Of a stretch of DNA of 64,000 nucleotides, positions 27,934 to 37,530 are shown in pieces. The DNA is taken from assembly GCF_002250055.1 (NCBI RefSeq), contig NZ_CP018866.1, positions 1,852,501 through 1,916,500 of the forward strand, in the 5' to 3' direction. This DNA comes from Sutcliffiella cohnii. Its GTDB lineage: Bacteria; Bacillota; Bacilli; Bacillales; Bacillaceae_I. The position numbers and the translations under genes were made by a program. Numbering within the stretch: position 1 is the first letter of the stretch; every line of letters starts with the position of its first letter. The notes below the pieces were generated by a model. It saw only the letters and a program-made list of their open reading frames with translations. It had not been told where the DNA came from and did no database searches.

Positions 27934-28645
27934 AAAAATACCTGTTTTAGAAATATTCGGACCAACTATTCAAGGTGAAGGAATGGTAATAGGTCAAAAA
28001 ACGATGTTTGTGCGTACTTCAGGCTGTGATTATCGATGCGTCTGGTGTGACTCTGCATTTACATGGGATGGCAGTGCAAAGGACGATATCCGAATGCTTA
28101 CAGCTGAGCAAATATGGTCTGAACTATTAGAGCTTGGAGGAAATAGTTTTAAACATGTTACTATTTCTGGTGGAAATCCAGCACTATTACAATCTATCTC
28201 CTATTTAGTAGAATTATTGCATGATAATGGTGTAAAAGTAGCACTGGAAACACAAGGGAGTAAGTGGAAAGATTGGATGAAGGCAATAGATGATTTAACA
28301 CTCTCTCCGAAGCCCCCAAGCTCAACGATGAAGACTGATTTTGCCATGTTAGATTCTATTATTTCTAAACTTGAAATGAATAAAATATCACTTAAAGTAG
28401 TTGTATTTAACGATGAAGATCTTCTTTATGCGAAAAAGGTTCATCAAAGATATCCAAACGTTCCTTTTTTTGTACAAGTAGGAAATGATGATATAGAGAC
28501 TACTTCAACTGCAGATTTAAGAGAACATTTATTTGTTAAATACGAGTGGTTAATTGAGAAAGTAATGAAAGACGAAGAAATGAATTTTGTAAGAGTACTG
28601 CCACAGCTTCATACGTATATTTGGGGCAATAAACGTGGTGTATAG
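27926..28645 (+). CDS. queE: 7-carboxy-7-deazaguanine synthase, radical SAM
   Basis: A 239-residue radical SAM enzyme; the cluster cysteines are SGCDYRCVWC (C-x3-C-x2-C), preceded by FGPTIQGEG. The frame opens upstream inside queD, but family N-termini begin at MNKKIPVLEIFG (ATG 27926). Part of the coupled queCDEF operon. Confidence 0.96.
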   Translation: MNKKIPVLEIFGPTIQGEGMVIGQKTMFVRTSGCDYRCVWCDSAFTWDGSAKDDIRMLTAEQIWSELLELGGNSFKHVTISGGNPALLQSISYLVELLHDNGVKVALETQGSKWKDWMKAIDDLTLSPKPPSSTMKTDFAMLDSIISKLEMNKISLKVVVFNDEDLLYAKKVHQRYPNVPFFVQVGNDDIETTSTADLREHLFVKYEWLIEKVMKDEEMNFVRVLPQLHTYIWGNKRGV

Positions 28646-28657
28646 GAGGAAAAGAAA

Positions 28658-29158
28658 ATGACAGCAGGAAGAAAAGATGAAGAATTACAAGGAGTAACAC
28701 TTTTAGGTAATCAAGGGACGAATTATTTATTTCAATACAGTCCGGATGTCTTAGAAACTTTTGAAAATAAGCATCCAAACCGAGATTATTTTGTTAAATT
28801 TAATTGCCCAGAATTTACGAGCCTTTGCCCAAAAACGAACCAGCCAGACTTCGCGACAATATATATTAGTTATATTCCTGACAAGCTAATGGTAGAAAGT
28901 AAGTCATTAAAGCTATACCTATTTAGCTTTAGAAACCACGGTGATTTTCATGAGGATTGCATGAATATTATTATGAATGATCTTATTAAATTGATGGATC
29001 CTCGATATATTGAAGTATGGGGGAAATTTACACCACGTGGTGGTATCTCTATTGATCCATATACGAATTATGGAAAACCGGGGACGAAATATGAAGAAAT
29101 GGCACATTACCGTCTGATGAACCATGATATGTATCCTGAAACTGTCAATAATCGTTAA
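28658..29158 (+). CDS. queF: NADPH-dependent 7-cyano-7-deazaguanine reductase
   Basis: A single-domain (type I) QueF of 166 residues that reduces preQ0 to preQ1. The catalytic Cys is in [15 protein letters not shown], and [16 protein letters not shown] is a family hallmark. Strong AGGAGG after queE. Confidence 0.97.
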   Translation: MTAGRKDEELQGVTLLGNQGTNYLFQYSPDVLETFENKHPNRDYFVKFNCPEFTSLCPKTNQPDFATIYISYIPDKLMVESKSLKLYLFSFRNHGDFHEDCMNIIMNDLIKLMDPRYIEVWGKFTPRGGISIDPYTNYGKPGTKYEEMAHYRLMNHDMYPETVNNR

Positions 29159-29159
29159 T

Positions 29160-29196
29160 TAAAAAAGACTATTCCATTGTGAATAGTCTTTTTTAT
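29160..29196 (+). terminator. Terminator of queCDEF
   Basis: AAAAAAGACTATTC and GAATAGTCTTTTTT pair with a T run. Confidence 0.9.
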
Positions 29197-29264
29197 ATTT
29201 GCTTTTCAATACTTTAAATGAAAATAGTGAATACTATCCCTACAAAGATTAGGAGGGATAGTCC

Positions 29265-30269
29265 TTGAAGAGAGATGAAATGTTCGCTGCAGAAATTAGT
29301 ACATTATGGACACTTTATATAAACATTACAATGACTGAATTAATACTACGATATTTTTTAGAGCATGTGGAGGAGAGTTCATATCGAGAAGAAATAGTAT
29401 ATATGTACGAAATTGTAACTAGTCAACTAGAGAGTGTAAAAAAAATAAGTTGGGATTATTCTCTTCCTTCTTCTATCGGGTTTACAGAAAACGACTTAAA
29501 TCTACAAGCCCCCAGATTATTTTCAGATCCGACAATTTTAACTTATTTATTTCATATGAATAAAGTTGGTATGGTTACATATAGTTCGGCGTTAGCAACT
29601 GTTACGAACAAAGAAATTCGACATCTTTATCATTCATTTCTAGTTCAAACAGCTGATATATATGAAAGAATTGCTGTAAAAATGACAGAAATGGGGATTT
29701 TGTTAAATGCACCTTCACTTACGTATGGTGAAACGCCATCTTTTATTATCGATAAGGATTATTTAAGTGGAATCAATCCTCTGAAAGAAAAGAGACCGTT
29801 AAATGCTATAGAAGTGACACATCTTTCATTTAATTTACGTACGAATCAAGTTGGAAGGATTTTATGTGAAGCCTTTGCACAAGTTACTAAAAACGAAGAA
29901 GTGCAAAAGTTCTCACTAAAAGCAAAAGAAATGGCCAAAAGTCACATGGAAACATTTATTAACATATTGCGGAAGGAGGATATTGAACCTCCACTTTCTG
30001 AACAATTAAGGATAACAGATAGTACAATATCGCCATTTTCGGATAAATTAATAATGACCCATACAGCCTTTTTGACAACTGCGGGAATTGGAAATTATGC
30101 GGCTGCAGCGGCAGCTAGTCAACGATCAGACTTACTTGTGAAGTATGAAAAACTTTCAGGGGAAGCAGCATTATTGTCTAAAGAGGGGGCGGATATTATG
30201 ATTAAAAACAAATGGATAGAACAACCGCCAACGGCCATTAATCGTAAACAGTTAAGGACTAATGAATAG
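29265..30269 (+). CDS. DUF3231 family protein
   Basis: A 334-residue predominantly helical protein made of two related halves (about 5-165 and 175-320), each of ferritin-like helix-bundle character; the second half contains a low-complexity AAAAAAS segment. This length and duplicated form fit the Bacillus DUF3231 family, whose function is unknown. TTG start after AGGAGGGATAG. Confidence 0.8.
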   Translation: MKRDEMFAAEISTLWTLYINITMTELILRYFLEHVEESSYREEIVYMYEIVTSQLESVKKISWDYSLPSSIGFTENDLNLQAPRLFSDPTILTYLFHMNKVGMVTYSSALATVTNKEIRHLYHSFLVQTADIYERIAVKMTEMGILLNAPSLTYGETPSFIIDKDYLSGINPLKEKRPLNAIEVTHLSFNLRTNQVGRILCEAFAQVTKNEEVQKFSLKAKEMAKSHMETFINILRKEDIEPPLSEQLRITDSTISPFSDKLIMTHTAFLTTAGIGNYAAAAAASQRSDLLVKYEKLSGEAALLSKEGADIMIKNKWIEQPPTAINRKQLRTNE

Positions 30270-30404
30270 AGGGGAACAACACAAACAGGAAAAGGCTCTT
30301 AACCTAGACTTAACAGCATTAGTTGGGAAACAGATTTTAAGTAAACGGTGTACATGTTCGGGAACAGAGAAATGACAGAATATAGTAGATGAAAAATAAA
30401 ATAA

Positions 30405-30458
30405 AAAAAGAAAAAGCATTTGCACGCTATTGTGTCCAACTGCTTTTTCTTTTTATTT
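30405..30458. terminator. Bidirectional terminator between DUF3231 gene and ykvS
   Basis: AAAAAGAAAAAGCA and TGCTTTTTCTTTTT pair around a 22-nt loop, with A and T tracts on both sides. Confidence 0.75.
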
Positions 30459-30506
30459 TCTAAATAGCTTTGTTCATACGAGTCTTTGCGAGCCGTCTGC
30501 GCTTTT

Positions 30507-30686
30507 CTATAGTGTGATGATTTTGTAGTTTTTGTGGTTGACGACTGTTCTTTGTTCTAGGTCGAGTTCACGGTAGTTGTCCATGTAAGATAGGTCAACA
30601 ATTACGGAGTTTTCGTTAACTTTTTCAACGACTCCTTTTAATCCTTCTCTAAATTCTATGATGTTTCCAACCTCTGCTTTTTTCAT
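30507..30686 (-). CDS. ykvS: DUF2187 small protein, YkvS-like
   Basis: A 59-residue protein starting MKKAEVGNIIEFREG with the KOW-like GLKGVVEKVNENSVIVDL core of DUF2187. An RNA- or ribosome-associated role is only suggested by the fold. The frame extends upstream to 30797, but GGGGAGAGAG precedes ATG 30686. Confidence 0.85.
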   Translation of the reverse strand: MKKAEVGNIIEFREGLKGVVEKVNENSVIVDLSYMDNYRELDLEQRTVVNHKNYKIITL

Positions 30687-30947
30687 ATTTTCTCTCTCCC
30701 CTATACTTTTTATCTTTAAATGAAAGTTAAAACTTTTCATTAGGACCTTTGTATAAATACTATTCACAAATATAATGTTTTTGCAATTTATATGCAATAT
30801 TTATGCAAAAAAGTATTACATACAGTTTGCAACATTTTTCCACAAACGTAAATAGTTTTTAATATATTTTTTTGAATTTTTAATTATCTTTTTAAAATAT
30901 ATAGTTTCGTATACAATTAACATAAGTGAATTTTCAGGAGGGACATT

Positions 30948-31142
30948 ATGAACGAACAGTTTGTTACGGAGATTTTAGACAAGCTTCGTAGTCGAGAGTT
31001 ACACGAATATATGATAACGAAAGAGAATTTTATGGATTTTAGAAGAGTACTTGTTGCTCAAGAAGACTTTAAACAATTTAGAGGTATTGCAAAGCATAAT
31101 GGAGAAATATTATACAAATATGAGGATGAACCCCGTAGTTAA
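30948..31142 (+). CDS. Conserved small hypothetical protein
   Basis: A 64-residue hydrophilic protein (VTEILDKLRSRELHEYMITK...) with good Shine-Dalgarno AGGAGGG and a terminator behind. I recall similar Bacillaceae proteins of unknown function but cannot name the family. Confidence 0.75.
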   Translation: MNEQFVTEILDKLRSRELHEYMITKENFMDFRRVLVAQEDFKQFRGIAKHNGEILYKYEDEPRS

Positions 31143-31179
31143 AAGTTCACGGATATTCCGTGGATTTTTGTTTTTTTGC
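31142..31179 (+). terminator. Terminator of the 30948 gene
   Basis: TCACGGA and TCCGTGGA pair with a T-rich tail. Confidence 0.75.
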
Positions 31180-31384
31180 ATCTTTATATAAAACTAATTT
31201 CTTTTCTGTAGTAATTTACATATATAATATGGTACAAATAAAGAGTCGTATTAATAGACTAGTTTTATTTATTTTTATCTAACGTTTACTCAAAAAATGT
31301 CATGATGTTTAATAAAAAGAATATGCATAGTAAATACAACAACATTTTTCCAAACATTTTATGCAAATATTAGGAGGGAGTTTA

Positions 31385-31711
31385 ATGGAGCATAAACGTA
31401 GTAATAAAATTGTTTCACAATCAATGTTTCTATGGAAAAACGAGCACAATCGTACAGTGCAAGCTTTTTTAGTTTTTCCAGATGATGTTCCAGATTTTCA
31501 ATATATACAAGACTTGCTTCATTCTATATATTTGAATAAAGAAACAGTTCGTTTAACAGCTTGGTTTGAAGGAGAAATTATTCAAATTACAGGAAAAATA
31601 CATTCCTTCCGATTTTCAACCCATCGAATTACCGTAAAAGATATAGATAAGAATAAGTATCATCTCCGATTAGTAGATATCGTTGAAATTGTACGTAAGC
31701 TAGGAAAATAA
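31385..31711 (+). CDS. Small protein, possibly YolD-like
   Basis: A 108-residue soluble protein; the C-terminal half (EIIQITGKIHSFRFSTHRIT...LVDIVEI) resembles the beta-rich YolD-like domain found beside Y-family polymerases in Bacillus. No DNA polymerase gene is adjacent. The frame starts at 31361 but AGGAGGGAG at 31372-31380 fixes ATG 31385. Confidence 0.55.
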   Translation: MEHKRSNKIVSQSMFLWKNEHNRTVQAFLVFPDDVPDFQYIQDLLHSIYLNKETVRLTAWFEGEIIQITGKIHSFRFSTHRITVKDIDKNKYHLRLVDIVEIVRKLGK

Positions 31712-31719
31712 ATAAATAC

Positions 31720-31768
31720 AAAAAACTGCCCTTTTAAAAGCATTATTATTTAAAGGGCAGTTTTTTGT
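31720..31768. terminator. Long-stem terminator
   Basis: AAAAAACTGCCCTTT and AAAGGGCAGTTTTTT form a 15-bp stem around a 17-nt loop. Confidence 0.85.
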
Positions 31769-31881
31769 ATTTTAACCTTCTTGAAACTAGTAATTCATGC
31801 CCTTCGTTCAGATTACTTAAAATGTATATCTACCTCCAAACTAGGAAAACTAAAATATGGTATTTGGAAGGAGGTAGAAAT

Positions 31882-33399
31882 ATGAAGAGATTTATCCAAT
31901 GGCTAATTGGTACTAGGCAAGATGAGGAAAATAGTAAAGACAAAATGTCTGTTCCGCAGTTAATTACGCAAATGGAAAAATCATCTGATTTCCTCCGTTT
32001 TTCCTATAAAACATCGGATGGTACGAATTCTTATTGGGTTAACTATTATAGTACATTATGTGATACGAATTTCTTACACCGTGACATTCTACATTACGTT
32101 TCGAATCAGCCATGGAATACTCTTCAACAATTAAAAAACAGCCTTCCGGTTGAGGCAATTGAGATTTCTTCTGATACTGAAGTAATTAAAGAAAAGATGT
32201 TATCGGGTTTTATTTTCATACAAATAGGTGAAAAAGATCCAGAAGGTTTATTAGTTCGTTCTTCGATGGTCAGTGAACGGAGCATTTCGTTACCAGAAGT
32301 AGAGTACAGCGTAGTAGGACCGAAAGAATCATTCATTGAAAATATCGATGCCAATATTAACTTAATCCGTCGTCGTTTAAATACGCCGATGTTAACGATA
32401 GAGGAAGTAACGCTAGGGACGGTATCCAATACAAAAGTGGCTGTACTCTATGTAGATGATTTAGTAAATAAAGAGAACTTGCAATATACGTTAGATAAAC
32501 TAAATGAAGTAAACTTTGACCATATTAACGACATTTCATACGTAGGTCAATTAATTTCAGATCATGAAAATACAATTTTCCCTCTGCTTATAGATACGGA
32601 ACGACCAGACAGGGTAACCTCAGGGTTAGTAGAAGGGAAAATAGCCATTTTAGTGGATGGTTCTCCTCATGCGATACTTGGACCAACGACATTAATCGAA
32701 TTTTTCTCTTCTTTTGAAGACTATTTTTTAAACTATATAATTGCTTCATTTTTCCGTATAGTTCGTGTATTTTCAGTAGCATTTTCGATTCTTATTACAC
32801 CTATTTATGTCGCAGTTTTATCATATCATTACGAGTTAATTCCGAAAGATTTATTGAATACGTTAGTTGCTTCTAGACATGTAGTGCCATTGCCACCAAT
32901 ATTAGAGGCAATTTTTCTTGAATTAACAATTGAATTGTTGCGTGAGGCAGGAGCAAGACTGCCGACAAAAGTCGGACAGACTATCGGTATCGTGGGTGGA
33001 ATTGTTATCGGGACAGCGTCTGTTGAAGCAGGATTAACAAGTAACGTATTGTTAATTATCATTGCATTAGCAGCGTTAGCCTCATTTACAACACCTGTTT
33101 ATAAGATGGGTAACACTATTCGTGTATTACGTTTTCCATTTCTCTTGTTCGCGGAGTTTTTAGGTTTATTAGGAATCGTATTTTGTTTTTGCATTTTAGC
33201 AGCACATTTATTACGACTAACATCACTAGCAAGACCGTATTTAGAACCTTTATACCCTCCGAGAGTAGAGGATTTAAAGGACGCAATTTTACGATTCCCA
33301 ATCTCATTTCAAAAGAAGAGACCAGCTTTTCTTCAACCACAAAAAAGTAATCGACATGTTAAAAATGCCGGTACTCGTAAAAAAGATATTGATGAGTAG
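31882..33399 (+). CDS. Spore germinant receptor A subunit (GerA family)
   Basis: A 505-residue GerAA-type protein: soluble N-terminal domain (about 1-245), then five or so membrane segments with PTKVGQTIGIVGGIVIG and EAGLTSN, typical of this subunit. It forms the inner-membrane spore receptor with the next two gene products and starts germination on sensing nutrients. The open frame runs from 31765, but GGAAGGAGGT fixes ATG 31882. Ligand cannot be deduced. Confidence 0.95.
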   Translation: MKRFIQWLIGTRQDEENSKDKMSVPQLITQMEKSSDFLRFSYKTSDGTNSYWVNYYSTLCDTNFLHRDILHYVSNQPWNTLQQLKNSLPVEAIEISSDTEVIKEKMLSGFIFIQIGEKDPEGLLVRSSMVSERSISLPEVEYSVVGPKESFIENIDANINLIRRRLNTPMLTIEEVTLGTVSNTKVAVLYVDDLVNKENLQYTLDKLNEVNFDHINDISYVGQLISDHENTIFPLLIDTERPDRVTSGLVEGKIAILVDGSPHAILGPTTLIEFFSSFEDYFLNYIIASFFRIVRVFSVAFSILITPIYVAVLSYHYELIPKDLLNTLVASRHVVPLPPILEAIFLELTIELLREAGARLPTKVGQTIGIVGGIVIGTASVEAGLTSNVLLIIIALAALASFTTPVYKMGNTIRVLRFPFLLFAEFLGLLGIVFCFCILAAHLLRLTSLARPYLEPLYPPRVEDLKDAILRFPISFQKKRPAFLQPQKSNRHVKNAGTRKKDIDE

Positions 33400-33425
33400 T
33401 AAGTAATGTAAGGAGAGCATTATAT

Positions 33426-34529
33426 ATGCAAAAAATTCCTGTACAATTTCAAATATCGTATTTTTTAGTTGCTTTTTTAATATTTAGTGCTCAATTTGGG
33501 GTTGGTGCATTAGGTTTTCAACGCATCATTGCAATGTCGGCGGGCTATGATGGCTGGATGGGGGTTATTATTGCAGGGGCTTTTTTGCATTTTATCATTT
33601 GGTGTATGTATAAAATATTTGAAAAGAGTGGCGGTGAAGATATTGTTTCTGTTCATCAATTTGTTTTCGGAAAGTGGATTGGTGGATTTTTATCTTTTCT
33701 ATTTAGTTTATATTTTACGTTTGCGGCAATTACGGTATTAAGGACATACATTGAAGTGGTACAAGTTTGGATGTTTCCTAATTTGCAAACGTGGTTATTT
33801 GCACTGATGTTTATGGGGTTAGTTTATTATATCGTTTCTGCAGGATTTCGAGCAGTTACAGGAATTGCATATTTAGGGATTATTCTACCTGCATATTTGC
33901 TTTTAACGTTTATTATTCCGTTTGAATATATGAATTTTCGTCATCTATTGCCTGTGTTTGATCATTCCGTAAAGGATATATTATTATCAGCAAAAGATAT
34001 GACATTAACTTTTATTGGGTTAGAAGCTCTAATAGTTTTTTACCCATTCGTAAAAAATCATGAAAAGTCTGTTCGATGGGCACATTTAGGTGTATTAGCA
34101 ACAACGCTTACGTATTTATTTATGGCAGTATTAACATTTTCTTATTTTAGCGAAGAAAAATTAGCTAAAAATATTTGGGCAACATTATCTTTATGGAAAA
34201 TTATCGAGCTACCTTTCGTTGAGAGAATTGAATATATAGGAATAGCAAACTGGTGTTTAATTATTTTGCCAAACGTATGTATTTTTATATGGTGTGCTAG
34301 CCGAATAGGGAAAAGAGTTTTTCAAATTAAACATAAAAAAACGTTACTCATAACAGTCATTATTGTTTTTGCTGCAAGTTTATTATTTGAAGACAGAAAG
34401 TATATTAATGATTTAAATAACTATTTTGGACAAGCAGGTTTTTACGTTATTTACGTTTATATTCCAATGTTATGGTTACTTGTACTGTTTGCAAAATGGA
34501 GAAAGGAGCGTAAAAATGAAAAGCTTTAA
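33426..34529 (+). CDS. Spore germinant receptor B subunit (GerB/APC family)
   Basis: A 367-residue protein with about ten transmembrane segments of the amino-acid-permease-like GerAB family (YPFVKN around residue 215 and conserved ILPAYLLLTFI). This subunit is thought to bind the germinant. It overlaps the C subunit by 14 bp. Confidence 0.94.
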   Translation: MQKIPVQFQISYFLVAFLIFSAQFGVGALGFQRIIAMSAGYDGWMGVIIAGAFLHFIIWCMYKIFEKSGGEDIVSVHQFVFGKWIGGFLSFLFSLYFTFAAITVLRTYIEVVQVWMFPNLQTWLFALMFMGLVYYIVSAGFRAVTGIAYLGIILPAYLLLTFIIPFEYMNFRHLLPVFDHSVKDILLSAKDMTLTFIGLEALIVFYPFVKNHEKSVRWAHLGVLATTLTYLFMAVLTFSYFSEEKLAKNIWATLSLWKIIELPFVERIEYIGIANWCLIILPNVCIFIWCASRIGKRVFQIKHKKTLLITVIIVFAASLLFEDRKYINDLNNYFGQAGFYVIYVYIPMLWLLVLFAKWRKERKNEKL

Positions 34530-35583
34530 GCCACTAATCATCATTTTTATTTTCCTTTTAACAGGTTGTGTTGAGAAACAAATATTAGATGATATTAACA
34601 TTTTAACGGGCATTGGCTATGATTTAACGGAAGAAAATGAAGTAATGGGAACGGTGTTAATCCCAATATATGAGGCAGATCAAACAATTAACAATGAAAC
34701 TATTACAGATATATCAGAACCAAATAAAGACTTAGTTAGTACGGTGCAAAAAAAAGCTACTGATCCGATTGTGTTAGGTAGTATCGAAAACGTTATTTTT
34801 CATCGAGACCTTGCAGAACAAGGAATCATTCAGTTCATTGATGGTTTACAAAGAGATGCTTATGTTGGTACTAGCTTATATATTATGGTTTCAGAAGATC
34901 CGACTGTTGATATTTTATCAGGAAATTACGGTAACAGAAGTACGGCTTCTTATATTACTAACTTACTTGAACATAATATGAAAAGAAGAGATTTACCGCG
35001 AACAAATTTACATGTATTTTTAAATGACTATTACCAGGAAGGAAAAGATCCGAATTTGCCAATAATCGGTCTTAGTGATGGGAAACTAGGTATTACTGGT
35101 GTTGGCATTTTGAAAAAAGATAAACTAGCATCAACAATAGAGCTTCGCGATTTATTCTTTTTTAAGCTACTAGCTGATCACTACACAGAAGGGATATTCG
35201 TCCTAGATTTACCAGACGGAGAATCAGTTTCTATTATGAGTATACGATCAAAGAAGAAGATAAATATAGATTGGAATGGCGATGTGCCCCAAATCAATAT
35301 TAAGTTAAAATTGAATGGTGCGCTAAGAGATTATACAGGTGCAAAGGTAGATGACAAATTGATTGCGACTATTCAAGAAACATTTGAGGGTGTTTTAAGA
35401 ACAGAGTGTTTAAACTTAATAAAAAGATTTCAAGAAGAAGAAATTGATCCGTTCGGATATGGATTTGAGGTGAAAACGAGAAAAAGAGGTTTTGATATTA
35501 AAAAGTGGGAGGACCAATATCCTGATATACCGGTAACAGTCAATGCAGATGTTACGATTATTGAACGAGGTGTTATCGATTAA
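34516..35583 (+). CDS. Spore germinant receptor C subunit lipoprotein
   Basis: A 356-residue GerAC-family lipoprotein: lipobox LLTGC near residue 17, then a Ger(x)C-type body ending in EDQYPDIPVTVNADVTI. The frame is open upstream inside the B gene, but GAAAGGAGCG and the signal peptide place the start at ATG 34516. Operon order A-B-C is standard. I cannot assign the receptor to GerA, GerB, GerK or Ynd. Confidence 0.94.
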   Translation: MKSFKPLIIIFIFLLTGCVEKQILDDINILTGIGYDLTEENEVMGTVLIPIYEADQTINNETITDISEPNKDLVSTVQKKATDPIVLGSIENVIFHRDLAEQGIIQFIDGLQRDAYVGTSLYIMVSEDPTVDILSGNYGNRSTASYITNLLEHNMKRRDLPRTNLHVFLNDYYQEGKDPNLPIIGLSDGKLGITGVGILKKDKLASTIELRDLFFFKLLADHYTEGIFVLDLPDGESVSIMSIRSKKKINIDWNGDVPQINIKLKLNGALRDYTGAKVDDKLIATIQETFEGVLRTECLNLIKRFQEEEIDPFGYGFEVKTRKRGFDIKKWEDQYPDIPVTVNADVTIIERGVID

Positions 35584-35640
35584 TTCTTTTTAAATTCAAC
35601 TTACATATACTTATAAATGTAATGTAAGGAGGGAGAAACA

Positions 35641-36594
35641 ATGGAAAGACAAAAAGTTCTGCTTTTTTGTGATCCTGGCATTGATGACTCTATCGCTATT
35701 ATGTATGCACTTTTAAATCCAGCATTAGACGTTGTTGGAATTGTATCAGGGTATGGAAATGTCGAACAAGAACAAGCTACCCAAAACACAGCCTTTCTCA
35801 TCTCATTAGCTAATAGTGGAAACATTATGATAATAGGTGGTGCAAAAGGTCCGTTATCTGGTGAGTACACTCCATATTATCCAGAAATTCATGGAGAGGA
35901 AGGTTTAGGTCCAATTAAACCTCCGGAAACTATTGTAGGAGAGCTACTTAATATCGATGAAGTGTTTAAACTAATTGAAAAGTATGGAGAAGAATTAATA
36001 ATAGTAGACGTAGGAAGAGCAACTTCATTAGCAATTGCCTTTAACTTAGCTGGAGAAGAGATTATGAATACTGTTCCCTACTTTTATATTATGGGAGGAG
36101 CTTTTTTCGTACCAGGTAATGTGACGCCAGCCGCCGAAGCAAATTTTCATGGTGACCCAGTAGCGGCTAGTTTAGTGTTGGAAAAAGCGCGTAATTCGGT
36201 CGTTTTTCCGTTAAATGTAACGAACAAAGCAATTGTTACTCCTGAAATAGTGAATCGTATTGTTGCGACAGAAAATAATCCATTCCAACCGTTATTAAAA
36301 GCAGTTTTTGATTACTATTTTGAGGCTTATCAGGAATTAGTCCCTGGAACGATGGGAAGTCCAATCCATGATGTTGTACCGCTCTTTGCATTAACAAATC
36401 CCGATGCATTTAAATATGCGCGTAGAAGAGTTGAAATTGAAACAAAAGATGGTCCATTTCGCGGCGCTACTATTGCGGATTTTCGACCAAAGCCGGAGGA
36501 GCAACCAGAAGAGTTGTTAGATTACATTGCACTTGAAATGGATTACAATCGTTTTATTGAAGACTTTATTTCTGTTATGACGAGAAAACTATAG
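35641..36594 (+). CDS. Nucleoside hydrolase (IunH family)
   Basis: A 317-residue enzyme that cleaves the N-glycosidic bond of nucleosides. The calcium-binding Asp cluster appears as FCDPGIDDS, the family's DxDPxxDD with a Cys in place of the first Asp region, together with YIMGGAFFVPGN, EANFHGDP and HDVVPLFAL. GGAGGGAG ribosome binding site. It follows the germination operon by 57 bp; read-through is possible. Confidence 0.92.
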   Translation: MERQKVLLFCDPGIDDSIAIMYALLNPALDVVGIVSGYGNVEQEQATQNTAFLISLANSGNIMIIGGAKGPLSGEYTPYYPEIHGEEGLGPIKPPETIVGELLNIDEVFKLIEKYGEELIIVDVGRATSLAIAFNLAGEEIMNTVPYFYIMGGAFFVPGNVTPAAEANFHGDPVAASLVLEKARNSVVFPLNVTNKAIVTPEIVNRIVATENNPFQPLLKAVFDYYFEAYQELVPGTMGSPIHDVVPLFALTNPDAFKYARRRVEIETKDGPFRGATIADFRPKPEEQPEELLDYIALEMDYNRFIEDFISVMTRKL

Positions 36595-36611
36595 AAAAAT
36601 GATGTTATTTA

Positions 36612-36654
36612 GAAACCCTTCAAGTCGATTTTTTGACTTTAGAAGGGTTTTTTA
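36612..36654 (+). terminator. Terminator of the nucleoside hydrolase gene
   Basis: AAACCCTTC and GAAGGGTTT with a nested AAGTC/GACTT, then T residues. Confidence 0.85.
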
Positions 36655-36731
36655 TAGTTGTAGCACACGTAAACTGTTGCTATTATAAAAGAGAGAAAAG
36701 CATTTCCAATACCGTATTAAAGGAGATTATA

Positions 36732-37085
36732 ATGGGTTTTCAACATTGTTCTAACTGTAAAAAGGATATAACATTTAAAACTAGGTTTAAATCTGTATTT
36801 TTTGGCTATCGACCGATTATTTGTGAAGAGTGTGGAGTTGAACATGAAGTAGACGAAAGATATCGATTTGTTTATTCTTTATATACTGTTCTTATCCCAA
36901 TTTTATTAGTTTATTTTTCTAGTAGTGTTTTTGGGATTACATCGAGATTTATTCAAGTTTTATTAGTTTTAGTTTTTGGTACTTTCGGTGTTATGTATGC
37001 TACAAGTAAAGTAAAATACCATAAGAGTAAACATCAACCAATTAAAGAAGGACAAGCTAAAAATAAAAGTGTAAAAAAGTCATAA
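36732..37085 (+). CDS. CxxC-CxxC zinc-ribbon membrane protein
   Basis: A 117-residue protein: N-terminal zinc ribbon (CSNC, 21 residues, CEEC), then two transmembrane helices (about 53-70 and 75-90) and a basic tail. It fits the TIGR04104-type CxxC-20-CxxC family of unknown role. Frame is open from 36633, but AAAGGAGAT precedes ATG 36732. Confidence 0.8.
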   Translation: MGFQHCSNCKKDITFKTRFKSVFFGYRPIICEECGVEHEVDERYRFVYSLYTVLIPILLVYFSSSVFGITSRFIQVLLVLVFGTFGVMYATSKVKYHKSKHQPIKEGQAKNKSVKKS

Positions 37086-37142
37086 TAAGAAAAGCTCTTC
37101 TGTAAGTTCGTTTTATTTAACGGGCGTATTTTAAAGGGAAAT

Positions 37143-37180
37143 AAAAAGACGAATCCCACTCGGGTTCGTCTTTTTATTTT
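37143..37180. terminator. Terminator after the zinc-ribbon gene
   Basis: AAAAAGACGAA and TTCGTCTTTTT pair; symmetric A/T runs suggest it also serves the minus-strand gene at 37194. Confidence 0.8.
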
Positions 37181-37193
37181 TGTCAATGAAAGC

Positions 37194-37349
37194 TTATATC
37201 TTTTGTAATACCCATAATAAAAATACTGCTACTATTGCTAACGAAAGAGCATGTAGGAAGAACGAACTGAAAGTGTTCATAAGTTTCTTTACTGTGCCTA
37301 CCTTATAGTCTTGTTTGTCATTATGTATTCTTCGTTCCCTTGACTCCAT
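37194..37349 (-). CDS. Small tail-anchored hypothetical protein
   Basis: A 51-residue protein, charged N-terminal half and one C-terminal hydrophobic helix (about 29-48). AGGAGTG before ATG 37349 decides the start against the longer frame from 37391. Family unknown. Confidence 0.6.
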   Translation of the reverse strand: MESRERRIHNDKQDYKVGTVKKLMNTFSSFFLHALSLAIVAVFLLWVLQKI

Positions 37350-37466
37350 ATTTTCACTCCTAGCAATTTCCTCTATAGCTTTATTATACAAATAATTTTA
37401 TAAAAATAGAGGATAAATATAGAAAATATTATTACAGAAGAGTAAAAATTATCGGAAAGTTGCCTA

Positions 37467-37511
37467 TTGACCATCACGTTGTTTTAGTGTACTATCTAAC
37501 TAGAACACTAA
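37467..37511 (+). promoter_or_regulatory. Promoter and YtrA-like operator of the ABC cluster
   Basis: TTGACC (37467-37472), 17-bp spacer and TACTAT (37490-37495). A palindrome TTAGTGT...ACACTAA (37484-37511, with inner CTA/TAG) covers the -10. It resembles the AGTGTA-N13-TACACT site recognised by YtrA-type GntR regulators, one of which is encoded in this operon (38319-38693), so autorepression is likely. Confidence 0.65.
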
Positions 37512-37530
37512 TACGAAATGGGTGAAAAAA

